This document shows, in pieces, positions 1-9,415 of a stretch of 52,402 nt of DNA; position 1 is the first letter of the stretch, and each line of letters opens with the position of its first letter. The stretch spans positions 1 to 52,402 of the forward strand of contig NZ_JAIEPC010000047.1 of the NCBI RefSeq assembly GCF_019749955.1, given 5' to 3'. This DNA comes from Sphingomonas sp. (GTDB taxonomy: Bacteria > Pseudomonadota > Alphaproteobacteria > Sphingomonadales > Sphingomonadaceae). A program made the position numbers and the translations under genes. The notes beneath the pieces are model-generated. The model ran no database searches, was not told the DNA's origin, and saw only the letters and a list, made by a program, of their open reading frames with translations.

Positions 1-231
1 CCGTACATCGAAGTCCGCAACCCGAGCGCGCAGATCGAGCATGAGGCGACGACGTCGAAGATTTCCGACGACCAGCTCTTCTACGCGATGCAGCGCGGGC
101 TGGATCAGGAAGCGGCGGTGGCGCTGATCGTCAATGGCTTTGCGAAGGAAGTGCTGCAGCAACTGCCGATGGAATTCGCGGTGGAAGCGCAGAAGCTGCT
201 GGGGATTTCGTTGGAAGGCTCGGTTGGATGA
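1..231 (+). CDS. sufB: SufB, Fe-S cluster scaffold subunit, C-terminal part (5' end outside window)
   Basis: The first 76 codons match the C-terminus of SufB, the scaffold subunit of the cytoplasmic SufBCD complex that assembles Fe-S clusters. The stretch SAQIEHEATTSKISDDQLFY is the conserved late SufB region carrying the Glu-His pair of the SufB-SufD interface, followed by the helix with QRGLDQEAAVALIVNGF and the terminal GISLEGSVG. Identity is supported by sufC, sufD and sufS downstream. The stop TGA overlaps the ATG of the next ORF. The last 51 bases (181-231) recur at 696-746 with only synonymous changes, so this C-terminus may have been supplied by an insertion or recombination event. 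Start and N-terminal domain are not visible. Confidence 0.93.
   Translation, partial: PYIEVRNPSAQIEHEATTSKISDDQLFYAMQRGLDQEAAVALIVNGFAKEVLQQLPMEFAVEAQKLLGISLEGSVG
181..231 (+). repeat. Copy A of duplicated sufB 3' end
   Basis: This 51-bp stretch is the last 16 codons and stop of sufB. It matches 696-746 at 39 of 51 positions. All 12 differences are synonymous, including TCG versus AGC for Ser and TGA versus TAA for stop. The pair brackets the DUF559 gene. The similarity begins sharply at the Val codon; the codons before it differ (MEFA here, LEK in copy B). Confidence 0.85.
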
Positions 232-746
232 ACCTGACGCCAACCGATGACGCGAAACGCCTTCAAACCCCTCCCCTTCAGGGGAGGGGCAAGGGGTGGG
301 GCCTCTCCGCGAATACCATCGCCGAGTTGCACGAACGCGCGCGCCACATGCGCAACAACCCCACCGAGCCGGAAAAGCGGCTGTGGCGGAGTTTGTCGAA
401 CAGCCAGCTGGGCGGGTGGAAGTTTCGCCGCCAGCAAGTGATCGGCTGGGGGATTGCTGACTTTGTGTGCCCTGCGGCTAGGCTGATCGTGGAAGTCGAT
501 GGCGACACGCATGGTGCCGAGGCCGACGCCTTTCGCGACGCCGCGTTGGCGCGGATGGGCTATCGCACGCTGCGGGTCACCAACCACGATGTGATGCGCA
601 ATGTCGAGGGCGTGAAGGTCGCGATCCTTCAAGCGTTGGAGAATGTGGACAAGCCCCACCCCAACCCCTCCCCTGAAGGGGAGGGGCTTGAGAAGGTCGA
701 GGCGCAGAAGCTGCTGGGGATTTCGCTTGAGGGGAGCGTGGGGTAA
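228..746 (+). CDS. DUF559 / Vsr-like endonuclease-fold protein inserted in the suf operon
   Basis: A 172-residue ORF with a DUF559 domain, related to very-short-patch-repair-type PD-(D/E)XK nucleases. The domain starts near residue 40 (RHMRNNPTEPEKRLW), continues with KFRRQQ (66-70), the acidic residue in IADF (D78) and the core IVEVDGDTHG (E89, D91). All expected core residues are present, so it looks intact. The ATG overlaps the sufB stop, suggesting translational coupling; Met41 is an alternative start. Residues 13-25 and about 142-153 are encoded by a 34-bp palindromic repeat in inverted orientation, and residues 157-172 are a second copy of the SufB tail. It has no known role in Fe-S assembly and looks like a passenger. 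DNA cleavage is inferred from the family, and the biological role is unknown. Confidence 0.82.
   Translation: MNLTPTDDAKRLQTPPLQGRGKGWGLSANTIAELHERARHMRNNPTEPEKRLWRSLSNSQLGGWKFRRQQVIGWGIADFVCPAARLIVEVDGDTHGAEADAFRDAALARMGYRTLRVTNHDVMRNVEGVKVAILQALENVDKPHPNPSPEGEGLEKVEAQKLLGISLEGSVG
268..301 (+). repeat. 34-bp palindromic repeat, left copy around DUF559 gene 1
   Basis: The unit is a CCCCTCCCC-TTCA-GGGGAGGGG hairpin followed by an AAGGGGTGGGG-type tail. It is the reverse complement of 654-687 with only a few mismatches. It lies inside the ORF and encodes LQTPPLQGRGKGWG-like residues. Confidence 0.8.
654..687 (-). repeat. 34-bp palindromic repeat, right inverted copy around DUF559 gene 1
   Basis: Inverted partner of 268-301, reading CCCCACCCC then a CCCCTCCCC-TGAA-GGGGAGGGG hairpin. 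The two copies enclose about 350 bp that is the DUF559 domain core, so the gene resembles a small cassette with inverted-repeat ends. Confidence 0.8.
696..746 (+). repeat. Copy B of duplicated sufB 3' end
   Basis: Second copy of the last 16 sufB codons and a stop (TAA), here forming the C-terminus of the DUF559 ORF. Compared with copy A it keeps every amino acid but has 12 base changes. Selection as SufB tail can hardly act on it here, so synonymous-only divergence suggests that one of the two copies came from a diverged sufB. Confidence 0.85.
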
Positions 747-1165
747 TGGCGGTCATTCAACTTCTCGTGATGCCGGAAGAACGGCGACCGGACTTTGCAG
801 ACGTTTTCAGCGCGGCGAGTGCAAGCGACATTCCGTTCAAGCCGGAGGAGGTTGATCTCGTAACTCACACCGGGTTCCTTCCTGTCGAGGTCGAAGGCCT
901 TGCGACCGGATTCGAGTACTATTTTGATGAGATTGAAAGCGGGGCGTTGCCCGATGAGGCAATGCGTTTCGGTTCGCATCAAATGATCTCGCGAACAGGT
1001 GGTGATATGGCGGAAATGCTTGCGTCTCTCCTGTTCTTCAGAGCGTCGGCGAAGCTTTCCGGTGCTGCTTATGTGTATCCAGATGACGCAATTATAATCC
1101 CACCGAATGAGGTGGACCGTTATCTCACCGATCAAATCACGATGCTACGGAAGTACCTGAAATAA
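746..1165 (+). CDS. Hypothetical protein, 139 aa, between duplicated sufB tail and sufC
   Basis: An open frame starting at the ATG that overlaps the TAA of copy B (TAATG) and ending 2 bp before sufC. I recognise no family. The product is soluble and acidic, begins MAVIQLLVMPEERRPDF, has no signal peptide or membrane segment, and ends in a charged helix-like stretch (DRYLTDQITMLRKYLK). Base composition looks less GC-rich than the suf genes. An uncharacterised gene between sufB and sufC is unusual, which suggests it arrived with the DUF559 segment. The tight junctions imply that it is co-transcribed and coupled. It could be a passenger or a partner of the DUF559 protein; nothing in the sequence decides this. 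Confidence 0.55.
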   Translation: MAVIQLLVMPEERRPDFADVFSAASASDIPFKPEEVDLVTHTGFLPVEVEGLATGFEYYFDEIESGALPDEAMRFGSHQMISRTGGDMAEMLASLLFFRASAKLSGAAYVYPDDAIIIPPNEVDRYLTDQITMLRKYLK

Positions 1166-1167
1166 CC

Positions 1168-2025
<858 letters not shown>

Positions 2026-2051
2026 TGAGCGCCGCAGGCAATCACTCTTCT

Positions 2052-2114
2052 CTTCGCGTCTTTGCGTCTTTGTGTGAGTCAAATTTTCGCACACAAAGAC
2101 GCAAAGGCACGAAG
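2052..2114 (+). repeat. Palindromic repeat at the sufC/sufD junction
   Basis: Inverted arms 2052-2076 (CTTCGCGTCTTTGCGTCTTT...) and 2090-2114 (...AAAGACGCAAAGGCACGAAG) around a short AT-rich loop. A second copy is at 9416-9482. The ATG overlapping the sufC stop (2025) reads into this repeat for 35 codons and stops at 2130-2132, so the repeat appears to have been inserted at the sufD start. Confidence 0.85.
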
Positions 2115-2128
2115 AAGGAAGGCGCCAA

Positions 2129-2878
2129 GTGACTTTGGCCCGTCCCACCCGCCGCGACGAATCCTGGCGCTATAGCGATCTTGAGGCTGTCGCCTCGGTG
2201 TGGCCTGTCCCTGCACCCGAGCGGATCGAGGTTGCGGCGGGCGCGGAAGTTGCGCGGGTGATCGTGCAGGATGCCGCGCCCGATGTCGTCGCGATCCATG
2301 ACTATGCGGTGATCCTCGGCGCAGGCGCGCGGGCGACTTTCCATGTGCTCAATACGGGCGGGCGGCTGGGGAGGGTGACGATCGATGTCACGCTGCACGA
2401 AGGCGCGCATTTCGAGCTTGGCGCGGCGATGCTCGGCGGCGGCGAGCAGACGCTCGAGATCGTCACGACGATGCGCCACATCGAGCCGCACGCGACCAGC
2501 AACCAGGTCGTGCGGTCGGTGCTTGGCGGGCGCGCGACGGGCTCGTATCTCGGCAAGGTCGCGGTGGCGCGGCATGCGCAGAAGACCGATGCGTCGCAGT
2601 CGGTGAAGGCAATGCTGCTCGCCCGCACCGCGACGGCGAACGCCAAGCCCGAGCTTGAAATCTATGCCGACGATGTGAAGTGCGCGCACGGCGCGACGGT
2701 GGGTGAACTCGACGCCAATGCGCTGTTCTACCTCATGAGCCGGGGCATTGCGCCCGCCGAGGCGAAGGCGCTGCTGCTGCGCGGGTTCATTTCGGGTGTG
2801 TTTGACGATGTGGCGGATGACGCCGCGCGCGAATCGCTGGAGGCGGCGGCGAGTGTCGCGCTGGAGCGGATGTTGTGA
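2129..2878 (+). CDS. sufD: SufD, Fe-S assembly scaffold partner
   Basis: SufD pairs with SufB on the SufC2 ATPase. The 249-residue product starts MTLARPTRRDESWRYSDLEA, where TRRDE-WRY-DL is the typical SufD opening, and carries the C-terminal beta-helix/helical region (ADDVKCAHGATVGELD, YLMSRGI, ALLLRGFISG). The His of KCAHGATVG is the conserved SufD position. The best start is GTG at 2129, preceded by GGAAGG about 13 bp upstream; an ATG at 2025 overlapping the sufC stop opens only a 35-codon frame created by the repeat at 2052-2114. Loss of ATGA coupling and a GTG start may lower SufD translation relative to SufC. The length is near normal for sphingomonads. Confidence 0.92.
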   Translation: MTLARPTRRDESWRYSDLEAVASVWPVPAPERIEVAAGAEVARVIVQDAAPDVVAIHDYAVILGAGARATFHVLNTGGRLGRVTIDVTLHEGAHFELGAAMLGGGEQTLEIVTTMRHIEPHATSNQVVRSVLGGRATGSYLGKVAVARHAQKTDASQSVKAMLLARTATANAKPELEIYADDVKCAHGATVGELDANALFYLMSRGIAPAEAKALLLRGFISGVFDDVADDAARESLEAAASVALERML

Positions 2879-2901
2879 GCTGGGCCCCTCGCTACCCCAT
2901 C

Positions 2902-2992
2902 CGTCACCCCGGACTTGTTCCGGGGTCCACCGCGCAGCACGCGGGGACGGTAGTTGTGGCCAAGTGGGCCCCGGAACAAGTCCGGGGTGACG
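2902..2992 (+). repeat. 91-bp palindromic element, copy 1 (sufD-sufS gap)
   Basis: Starts CGTCACCCCGGACTTGTTCC and ends with its reverse complement; the arms are about 29 bp around a variable centre. Exactly the same length and nearly identical arms occur at 7339-7429. It could form a strong RNA hairpin in the suf transcript between sufD and sufS. Confidence 0.9.
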
Positions 2993-3008
2993 AGTCAGGG
3001 TTGGCAAG

Positions 3009-4235
3009 ATGAACGCAACCACCGCTATTTTGCCCGTAGAAGCCCGGCGCGCTGTCCGGAATGATTTTCCGGGCCTGACCCCCGGCTGGCACTATCTGGA
3101 CAGCGCCGCGACCGCGCAAAAGCCCCAGAGCGTCATCGACGCGATTACGCAGGCCTATGGCCCCGATTATGCGACCGTCCATCGCGGCGTGTACAAGCGC
3201 TCGGCCGACATGACGCTGGCCTATGAAGCCGCGCGGCGGCGGGTGGCGGGGTTCATCGGCGCGGCAAGCGAGAACGAAATCGTCTTCGTGCGTGGCGCCA
3301 CCGAGGGGATCAACCTGGTCGCGACTTGCTGGGCCGCCGAGCAGCTCCAGCCCGGCGACCGCATCCTGCTGAGCCAGCTCGAACACCACAGCAACATCGT
3401 GCCGTGGCAGATGATCGCCGCGAAGATCGGCGCGCATATCGATGTGATCCCGCTGACCGAGGATCACCGCATCGATCTGGACGCGATGGCGGCGATGATT
3501 ACGCCTGCGCACAAGCTGGTCGCCCTCGCGCATGTATCGAACGTGCTCGGCTCGGTGCTCGATGCCCGCCGCGCGGGCGAGATTGCGCATGCGGTTGGCG
3601 CGAAAATCCTGCTCGACGGGTGCCAGGCGGTGCCGCGCATGAGCGTCGACGTGCAGGCGCTCGACTGCGACTTCTACGTTTTTTCGGCGCACAAGCTTTA
3701 TGGCCCCACTGGCATTGGCGTCCTCTGGGCGCGCGGCGAGATTTTGGCTGACATGCCCCCCTACCAAGGTGGCGGTGCGATGATCGACCGGGTGAGTTTT
3801 GCGGGTACTACCTATGCCCCGCCGCCAGGCCGGTTCGAAGCGGGAACGCCGCACATCGTCGGCGCGCTCGGGCTGCATGCCGCGATCGACTATGTCGAAA
3901 GCATCGGGCTTGACCGCATCCACGCAATCGAGACCGAGCTGGTGCGCGAAACGCGCGCGGCGCTGTCGCGGATAAATTCGGTGCGGCTGTTCGGCCCCGA
4001 GGAGTCGGCGGGCATCGTCAGCTTCGCGATCGACGGCGTGCATCCGCACGACATCGGCACCATCCTGGACGAAGAGGGCGTCGCGATCCGCGCCGGGCAC
4101 CACTGCGCGCAACCGCTGATGGACATGCTCGGCGTGCCCGCAACCGCGCGCGCGAGCTTCGGGGTATACAGCGATGCGAGCGATGTCGCGGCGCTGATCA
4201 AGGGTATCGAGCGAGTAACGAGGATATTTGGATGA
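3009..4235 (+). CDS. sufS: SufS-type cysteine desulfurase
   Basis: PLP-dependent group II cysteine desulfurase (408 residues) that removes sulfur from L-cysteine for the SUF scaffold. Visible signatures are the N-terminal DFPGLTPGWHYLDSAATAQKP, the HHSNIVPW motif, the PLP lysine K229 in SAHKLYGPTGIGVLW, and the catalytic cysteine C366 in RAGHHCAQPLM. The RAGHHC context is typical of SufS/CsdA rather than IscS. The sufD-sufS gap is filled by the 91-bp palindrome. The stop overlaps the start of the DUF59 gene, so translation is probably coupled. No SufE or SufU partner is visible in the window. Confidence 0.96.
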   Translation: MNATTAILPVEARRAVRNDFPGLTPGWHYLDSAATAQKPQSVIDAITQAYGPDYATVHRGVYKRSADMTLAYEAARRRVAGFIGAASENEIVFVRGATEGINLVATCWAAEQLQPGDRILLSQLEHHSNIVPWQMIAAKIGAHIDVIPLTEDHRIDLDAMAAMITPAHKLVALAHVSNVLGSVLDARRAGEIAHAVGAKILLDGCQAVPRMSVDVQALDCDFYVFSAHKLYGPTGIGVLWARGEILADMPPYQGGGAMIDRVSFAGTTYAPPPGRFEAGTPHIVGALGLHAAIDYVESIGLDRIHAIETELVRETRAALSRINSVRLFGPEESAGIVSFAIDGVHPHDIGTILDEEGVAIRAGHHCAQPLMDMLGVPATARASFGVYSDASDVAALIKGIERVTRIFG

Positions 4236-4687
4236 GCGATTTCGAAGTGGAGAACGTCGACTCGGTACCCACGCCGCCCAAGGCGCGCGTCGAAACGGCC
4301 GTCGAGACGTTCGAGCGCAAGCGCGATTATCTCGACGGTTTCCTGAAGCAGGCGCCGCAGGGCGTGTCCTCGGGCGAGCCGGGTGGCGAAACCTACGAAG
4401 CCGTCGTCGCGGCGCTCAAGGACATCTACGATCCCGAAATCCCGGTAAACATCTATGATCTCGGGCTGATCTACGGCGTCGATGTGACGACCGAGGGCCA
4501 TGCGGTGATCACGATGACGCTGACAACGCCGCATTGCCCGGTTGCCGAAACCATGCCCGCCGAAGTCGAATTGCGGGTCGGCGCGGTGCCGGGGGTCGGC
4601 TCGGCCGAAGTCAATCTGGTGTGGGACCCGTCGTGGGACCCCAGCAAGATGAGCGATGAGGCTCGACTTGAAATGGGGATGCTGTGA
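4232..4687 (+). CDS. DUF59 / MIP18-family SUF-associated protein
   Basis: A 151-residue protein with a C-terminal DUF59 (MIP18/PaaD-like) domain from about residue 50: ALKDIYDPEIPVNIYDLGLI is the diagnostic opening, followed by TMTLTTPHCP with the conserved cysteine and VNLVWDPSWDPSKMSDEAR. The family helps in maturation of Fe-S proteins, often as a late-acting or targeting factor. It overlaps sufS and sufA by 4 bp on both sides, so it belongs to the suf operon. It matches the alphaproteobacterial SUF-operon DUF59 family; I have not called it SufT because that name is used for a longer relative. The N-terminal 45 residues are charged and look disordered. Confidence 0.9.
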   Translation: MSDFEVENVDSVPTPPKARVETAVETFERKRDYLDGFLKQAPQGVSSGEPGGETYEAVVAALKDIYDPEIPVNIYDLGLIYGVDVTTEGHAVITMTLTTPHCPVAETMPAEVELRVGAVPGVGSAEVNLVWDPSWDPSKMSDEARLEMGML

Positions 4688-5040
4688 TGGCCACGACCAC
4701 CCGCCAGCGCCCCGCCGCGCTCAACCTGAGTCCCGCCGCCGAAGCGCGGATCGCCGATCTGATGGCGCGCGCGCCCGAAGGGGCGATCGGCGTCAAGCTG
4801 TCGACCCCGCGCCGCGGCTGTTCGGGGCTCGCCTATTCGGTCGACTATGTCAGCGAAGCCAAGGCCTTCGACGAACGCATCGACACGCCCGGCGGCACCT
4901 TGTTCGTCGATGGCGGGTCGATCCTGTACCTCGTCGGCAGCCGGATGGACTGGGTCGAGGACGACTTTGCTGCTGGCTTCACTTTCGAGAACCCAAACGC
5001 CAAGGGCGCTTGTGGCTGCGGCGAGAGCTTTACCGTCTAA
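4684..5040 (+). CDS. sufA: SufA/IscA-type A-type Fe-S carrier
   Basis: A 118-residue HesB/IscA-family carrier that accepts clusters from SufBCD and hands them to apoproteins. The three cluster-binding cysteines are present: one in PRRGCSGLAY and two in GACGCGESF near the C-terminus. NLSPAAEARIADLMAR is the usual N-terminal helix. It is the last clear SUF gene and overlaps the DUF59 gene by 4 bp. The second Met (4687) is an alternative start. Confidence 0.94.
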   Translation: MMATTTRQRPAALNLSPAAEARIADLMARAPEGAIGVKLSTPRRGCSGLAYSVDYVSEAKAFDERIDTPGGTLFVDGGSILYLVGSRMDWVEDDFAAGFTFENPNAKGACGCGESFTV

Positions 5041-5053
5041 CGGGGCAATCGGC

Positions 5054-5611
5054 ATGACCGTTGTTTTTCTAAACGGGTGCACCTCCGCCGGAAAAACAAG
5101 TGTTGCGCGGGCGCTGCAGGAAATACTCGACCCCGCGCATGTTCGGACCGGCATCGACGATGCGTTCGCGATGCTGCCGCTTAAACTGCACAATCATCCC
5201 GACGGCTTCTTCTTTGACCGCGATTCACGCGGCGAAATCCGCCTTAATCATGGCCCGCTAGGCCTCGCGCTGCTGAAAGCGCACGCCCGGATGGCGGCCG
5301 CGCTTGCCGGCGTGTCAGCAGGGGTGATTTTGGACGAGGTTGTGCTCGAAGAAGTGCTGCGGGATGATTGGCGAGAAGCATTGGCCGACTGCGACGTGTT
5401 CATGGTTGGCGTCCATTGCGCGCTCCCTGAGCTGGAAAGGCGCGAAGTGGCGCGGGGCGATCGATTGATCGGGCAGGCGCGCGGACAGTTTGATCTGGTG
5501 CATGTCGGCATGTCGTATGATCTGGAAGTGGATACGACGTCGGACACCCCTTCCGATGTCGCATCCCGAATAGCCGATGCCTATCAGCGCTGGCGGCTCA
5601 TGCGCGTTTGA
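5054..5611 (+). CDS. Chloramphenicol phosphotransferase-like P-loop kinase
   Basis: A 185-residue P-loop NTPase beginning [21 protein letters not shown], with the Walker [10 protein letters not shown] at residues 8-16. The overall pattern ([50 protein letters not shown]) matches the CPT family named after the Streptomyces venezuelae chloramphenicol phosphotransferase. The substrate is unknown, as most family members are uncharacterised. The ATG at 5054 was chosen because it directly precedes the P-loop strand and lies 13 bp after sufA. Base composition is less GC-rich than sufA, compatible with later arrival. The 3' end overlaps the convergent MaoC gene by 14 bp. Confidence 0.8.
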   Translation: MTVVFLNGCTSAGKTSVARALQEILDPAHVRTGIDDAFAMLPLKLHNHPDGFFFDRDSRGEIRLNHGPLGLALLKAHARMAAALAGVSAGVILDEVVLEEVLRDDWREALADCDVFMVGVHCALPELERREVARGDRLIGQARGQFDLVHVGMSYDLEVDTTSDTPSDVASRIADAYQRWRLMRV

Positions 5612-6044
5612 GCAGCGCCGTCCGCAGGCATTCGCACACCGTCTCGCCGCGCTGGTTGATCATGCGGTGGCGCCACGTCACCAGCCCGGCGTCGGGGCGT
5701 GATTTGCTCTCGCGCAGTTCGGTCACTTCGCTCGTGGCGTGCAGCGTATCGCCGATGAACACCGGCTTGGGCATCACCAGCTTGTCATAGCCGAGATTGG
5801 CGACAAGCGTGCCCATCGTCGTTTCCGCGACCGTCAGCCCGACCATCAGGCTGAAAGTGAAGGTGCCGTTGACGAGGATCTGCCCGAATTCGCTCGCCCG
5901 CGCGGCCTCGGCATCGAGGTGGAGCGGCTGCGGGTTGTGCGTCATCGTCGACCACAGCAGATTGTCGGTTTCGGTGACGGTGCGGTGGAGCGGGTGCTCG
6001 ATGCTCTCGCCGACCTGCCATTCGTCGTAATATTTGCCGGGCAC
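5598..6044 (-). CDS. MaoC-family (hotdog) acyl-CoA hydratase
   Basis: A 148-residue hotdog-fold protein with the MaoC-like opening [36 protein letters not shown], the hydratase signature around [10 protein letters not shown], and [11 protein letters not shown]. This profile is closest to MaoC dehydratases of the mesaconyl-CoA hydratase type. It probably hydrates an enoyl-CoA in a branched-chain or short-chain acyl-CoA pathway, fitting the reductase and carboxylase genes nearby. The GTG start at 6044 is chosen because CAGGAGA lies 6-7 bp upstream and the family begins with this sequence; the frame is open further upstream but that part overlaps the divergent kinase region. Confidence 0.85.
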   Translation of the reverse strand: MPGKYYDEWQVGESIEHPLHRTVTETDNLLWSTMTHNPQPLHLDAEAARASEFGQILVNGTFTFSLMVGLTVAETTMGTLVANLGYDKLVMPKPVFIGDTLHATSEVTELRESKSRPDAGLVTWRHRMINQRGETVCECLRTALLKRA

Positions 6045-6536
6045 GATTGTCTCCTGTCGCGGGCGCGTCAATGCTCGGGTCATGGACCAGCCCGCCATCC
6101 CTGTCACGATCATCATGGGCGTCAGCGGGTGTGGGAAGTCGACCTATGCGCAGGCGCTTGCGGTGGCGTCGGGCGCAAGGTTTGTCGAGGGCGATGAACT
6201 GCACGGCGCCGCGAACATCGCCAAGATGCGCACCGGGATCGCGCTGACCGATGAGGATCGCTGGCCGTGGCTTGATCGAATCGCGGGGGCCGTGAACGCG
6301 GCGCTCGGTGATGGGGCGAGCGTCGTCGCCACCTGTTCGGCGCTGCGCCGCGCCTATCGCGATCGGCTCCGCGCGGCGATCGAGGCGCCAGTGAGGTTCG
6401 TGCTGCTCGACGTGCCGCGCGACGAACTCCGCCGCCGCATGGCGTCGCGCACTGGCCACTTCATGTCACCTGACTTACTCGACAGCCAGCTTGCGACACT
6501 CGAACGGCCGGGCGCCGAAGAAGCGGTCGAGGTCGT

Positions 6537-7313
<777 letters not shown>

Positions 7314-7338
7314 TGGCTCTCTCCCGTTTTTCTTTTGT

Positions 7339-7429
7339 CGTCACCCCGGACTTGTTCCGGGGCCCACGTCGCCATTCGCGACGAACGTGATTGTTGCACG
7401 GTGGGCCCCGGAACAAGTCCGGGGTGACG
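7339..7429 (+). repeat. 91-bp palindromic element, copy 2 (mccA-SDR gap)
   Basis: Same length and nearly identical arms as 2902-2992, with a divergent centre. It fills the gap between the mccA stop and the SDR start and could act as an intercistronic hairpin. Confidence 0.9.
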
Positions 7430-7438
7430 GTTTGGACT

Positions 7439-9376
7439 CTATTCGGCCCGCACCACCTTCACCAGCACCGTCCCCTCGCTCACCTGCGCGCCGGGGGTGG
7501 CGTTCAGCTCGTCGACCGTCCCGTCGAAGGGCGCGGTCAGGCTGTGCTCCATCTTCATCGCCTCAAGCGTCACGAGCCGCTGGCCCTTGGTGACGACATC
7601 GCCCGCCGCGACATCGACCGCGGTGACGCGGCCCGGCATGGGGGACAGGATCGCGCCGTCGGCGGTGGTGCCTGCCGCGATGCCTCGAGCGGCCGGCGTC
7701 GTGAATCTCCACGTAGCGCCCTGCATTGTCGCAAAGACGGCATCTCGCACCGGCGTAATGACAGGGTAGGCACGTAGATCATAGCTCGTTCGGCTATCGA
7801 TGCGGCCGACAAACTCGTGCCCCCGGTCCATTATTCGGACCGATCCATTGCTGGGTGCGTTGAGGCGAAATCCCTGGGGGACCGACACGTTTGACGCTTC
7901 AACCAGCACTTCGGCAATCGGATCGAGCAGCCATTGCGGGGGATCCATTTCGAAGATCACGTCTTCTTGGTGCGTGTCGATGAAGCCCGTATGCACGTCG
8001 CCCCGCGTGAAATCGGGGTTCACCAGAAGTGCGTGCAGAAAGGTGGCATTTGTCTTGAGCGGCCAAATCTCCGCGTCGGCGACGATTCCGCAAAGTCCCA
8101 GTGCTGCTGCCCGCCGATCCGCAGCGTGACAGATCAGTTTCGCTATCATCGGATCATAGAAGGAAGAAATTTCGCCGCCTTCTGCAACACCGGTCTCGAT
8201 CCGCCCAGTGCCGGGATAGTCACTTTCGAACTCGCCCCCTCGAACCTCGTTTCGCCAGCGACTTGGTCGGATCAGATTAGTAAGCCGGAATCGCTCCAAC
8301 CGCCCCACACTCGGCAAAAACCCCTTCGCCGGGTCCTCCGCATACAACCGCGCCTCGATCGCCCAGCCGTTGATGCTAAGCTCGTCCTGCCGCTTCGGCA
8401 ACGCCTCCCCGCTCGCCACGCGCAGTTGCCACTCGACCAGATCGACGCCGGTGATTTCCTCGGTCACCGGATGCTCGACCTGCAACCGCGTGTTCATTTC
8501 CATGAACCAGATGCGGTCGGCGCGCAGGCCTTCGCTGGCGTCCGCGATGAACTCGATCGTGCCGGCGCCGACATAATCGACGGCCTTGGCCGCGCGCACC
8601 GCCGCTGCGCAGATTGCCTCGCGGGTTTCCTCCGACATGCCGGGCGCGGGGGCTTCCTCGATCACTTTCTGGTGGCGGCGCTGGAGCGAGCAGTCGCGTT
8701 CGAACAAGTGGACGACATTGCCGTGGGTGTCGCCGAACACCTGCACTTCGATATGGCGCGGCGAGAGGATGTATTTCTCGATCAGGACGCGGTCGTCGCC
8801 GAAGCTCGATGCGGCCTCGCGCTTGCAGCTCGCCAGCGCGTCGGCGAAGTCGGCAGCGGCCTCGACGCGGCGCATCCCCTTGCCACCGCCGCCCGCGACC
8901 GCCTTGATGAGGACGGGATAGCCGATCTTGCCCGCTTCCGTTTCGAGCACGTCGGGTGACTGGTCTTCGCCGAGATAGCCCGGCGTCACCGGCACCCCGG
9001 CGGCGATCATGCGTTCCTTGGCGGCATCCTTCAGCCCCATTGCGCGGATGCTATCTGGCTTGGGGCCGACCCAGATCAGCCCGGCGTCGATCACGCTTTG
9101 CGCGAAATCGGCATTCTCGCTCAGGAAGCCATAGCCGGGGTGGATCGCCTCGGCGCCCGTCGCCTTGGCGGCGGCGATGATCTTCTCGCCCACCAGATAG
9201 GATTCGCGCGCGGGCGAGGGGCCGATATGCACTGCCTCATCGGCCTGGCGCACATGCAGCGCCTTGGCATCGGCATCCGAATAGACTGCAACCGTGCGCA
9301 CGCCCATCGCGCGCGCGGTGCGGATGATGCGGCACGCAATCTCGCCGCGATTGGCGATGAGGAGTGAGGTGATCAT
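7439..9376 (-). CDS. mccA: Methylcrotonyl-CoA carboxylase alpha (biotin carboxylase + BCCP) subunit
   Basis: A 645-residue biotin-dependent acyl-CoA carboxylase alpha subunit: biotin carboxylase domain from residue 1 (LLIANRGEIACRIIRTA), ATP-grasp loop AGGGGKGMR, EMNTRLQVEHPVTE, and a C-terminal biotinyl domain with EAMKM (biotin Lys about 608). Pairing with mccB and isovaleryl-CoA dehydrogenase nearby points to 3-methylcrotonyl-CoA in leucine degradation, though propionyl- or geranyl-CoA cannot be excluded from sequence alone. ATG 9376 starts at the conserved MITSLLIANRGEI. Between RLERFRL and RIETGVAEGG, which are nearly adjacent in relatives, about 25 extra residues occur (about 366-390, RPSRWRNEVRGGEFESDYPG). 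The middle of the gene (about 7690-8290) is visibly less GC-rich than the rest, suggesting a mosaic. Confidence 0.9.
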   Translation of the reverse strand: MITSLLIANRGEIACRIIRTARAMGVRTVAVYSDADAKALHVRQADEAVHIGPSPARESYLVGEKIIAAAKATGAEAIHPGYGFLSENADFAQSVIDAGLIWVGPKPDSIRAMGLKDAAKERMIAAGVPVTPGYLGEDQSPDVLETEAGKIGYPVLIKAVAGGGGKGMRRVEAAADFADALASCKREAASSFGDDRVLIEKYILSPRHIEVQVFGDTHGNVVHLFERDCSLQRRHQKVIEEAPAPGMSEETREAICAAAVRAAKAVDYVGAGTIEFIADASEGLRADRIWFMEMNTRLQVEHPVTEEITGVDLVEWQLRVASGEALPKRQDELSINGWAIEARLYAEDPAKGFLPSVGRLERFRLTNLIRPSRWRNEVRGGEFESDYPGTGRIETGVAEGGEISSFYDPMIAKLICHAADRRAAALGLCGIVADAEIWPLKTNATFLHALLVNPDFTRGDVHTGFIDTHQEDVIFEMDPPQWLLDPIAEVLVEASNVSVPQGFRLNAPSNGSVRIMDRGHEFVGRIDSRTSYDLRAYPVITPVRDAVFATMQGATWRFTTPAARGIAAGTTADGAILSPMPGRVTAVDVAAGDVVTKGQRLVTLEAMKMEHSLTAPFDGTVDELNATPGAQVSEGTVLVKVVRAE

Positions 9377-9415
9377 GCGATCGCCTTGTCGATCCTGCGC
9401 GCAGCGCAACTATCT

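Noticed and set aside
266..690. Classical insertion sequence around DUF559 gene 1
   Set aside because: No transposase, and the flanking duplication is a 51-bp sufB tail with synonymous changes, not a short perfect target duplication.
7335..7435. 91-bp palindrome as intrinsic terminator of mccA
   Set aside because: No T-run on either side, and a second copy of identical length in sufD-sufS points to a repeat element rather than a terminator.
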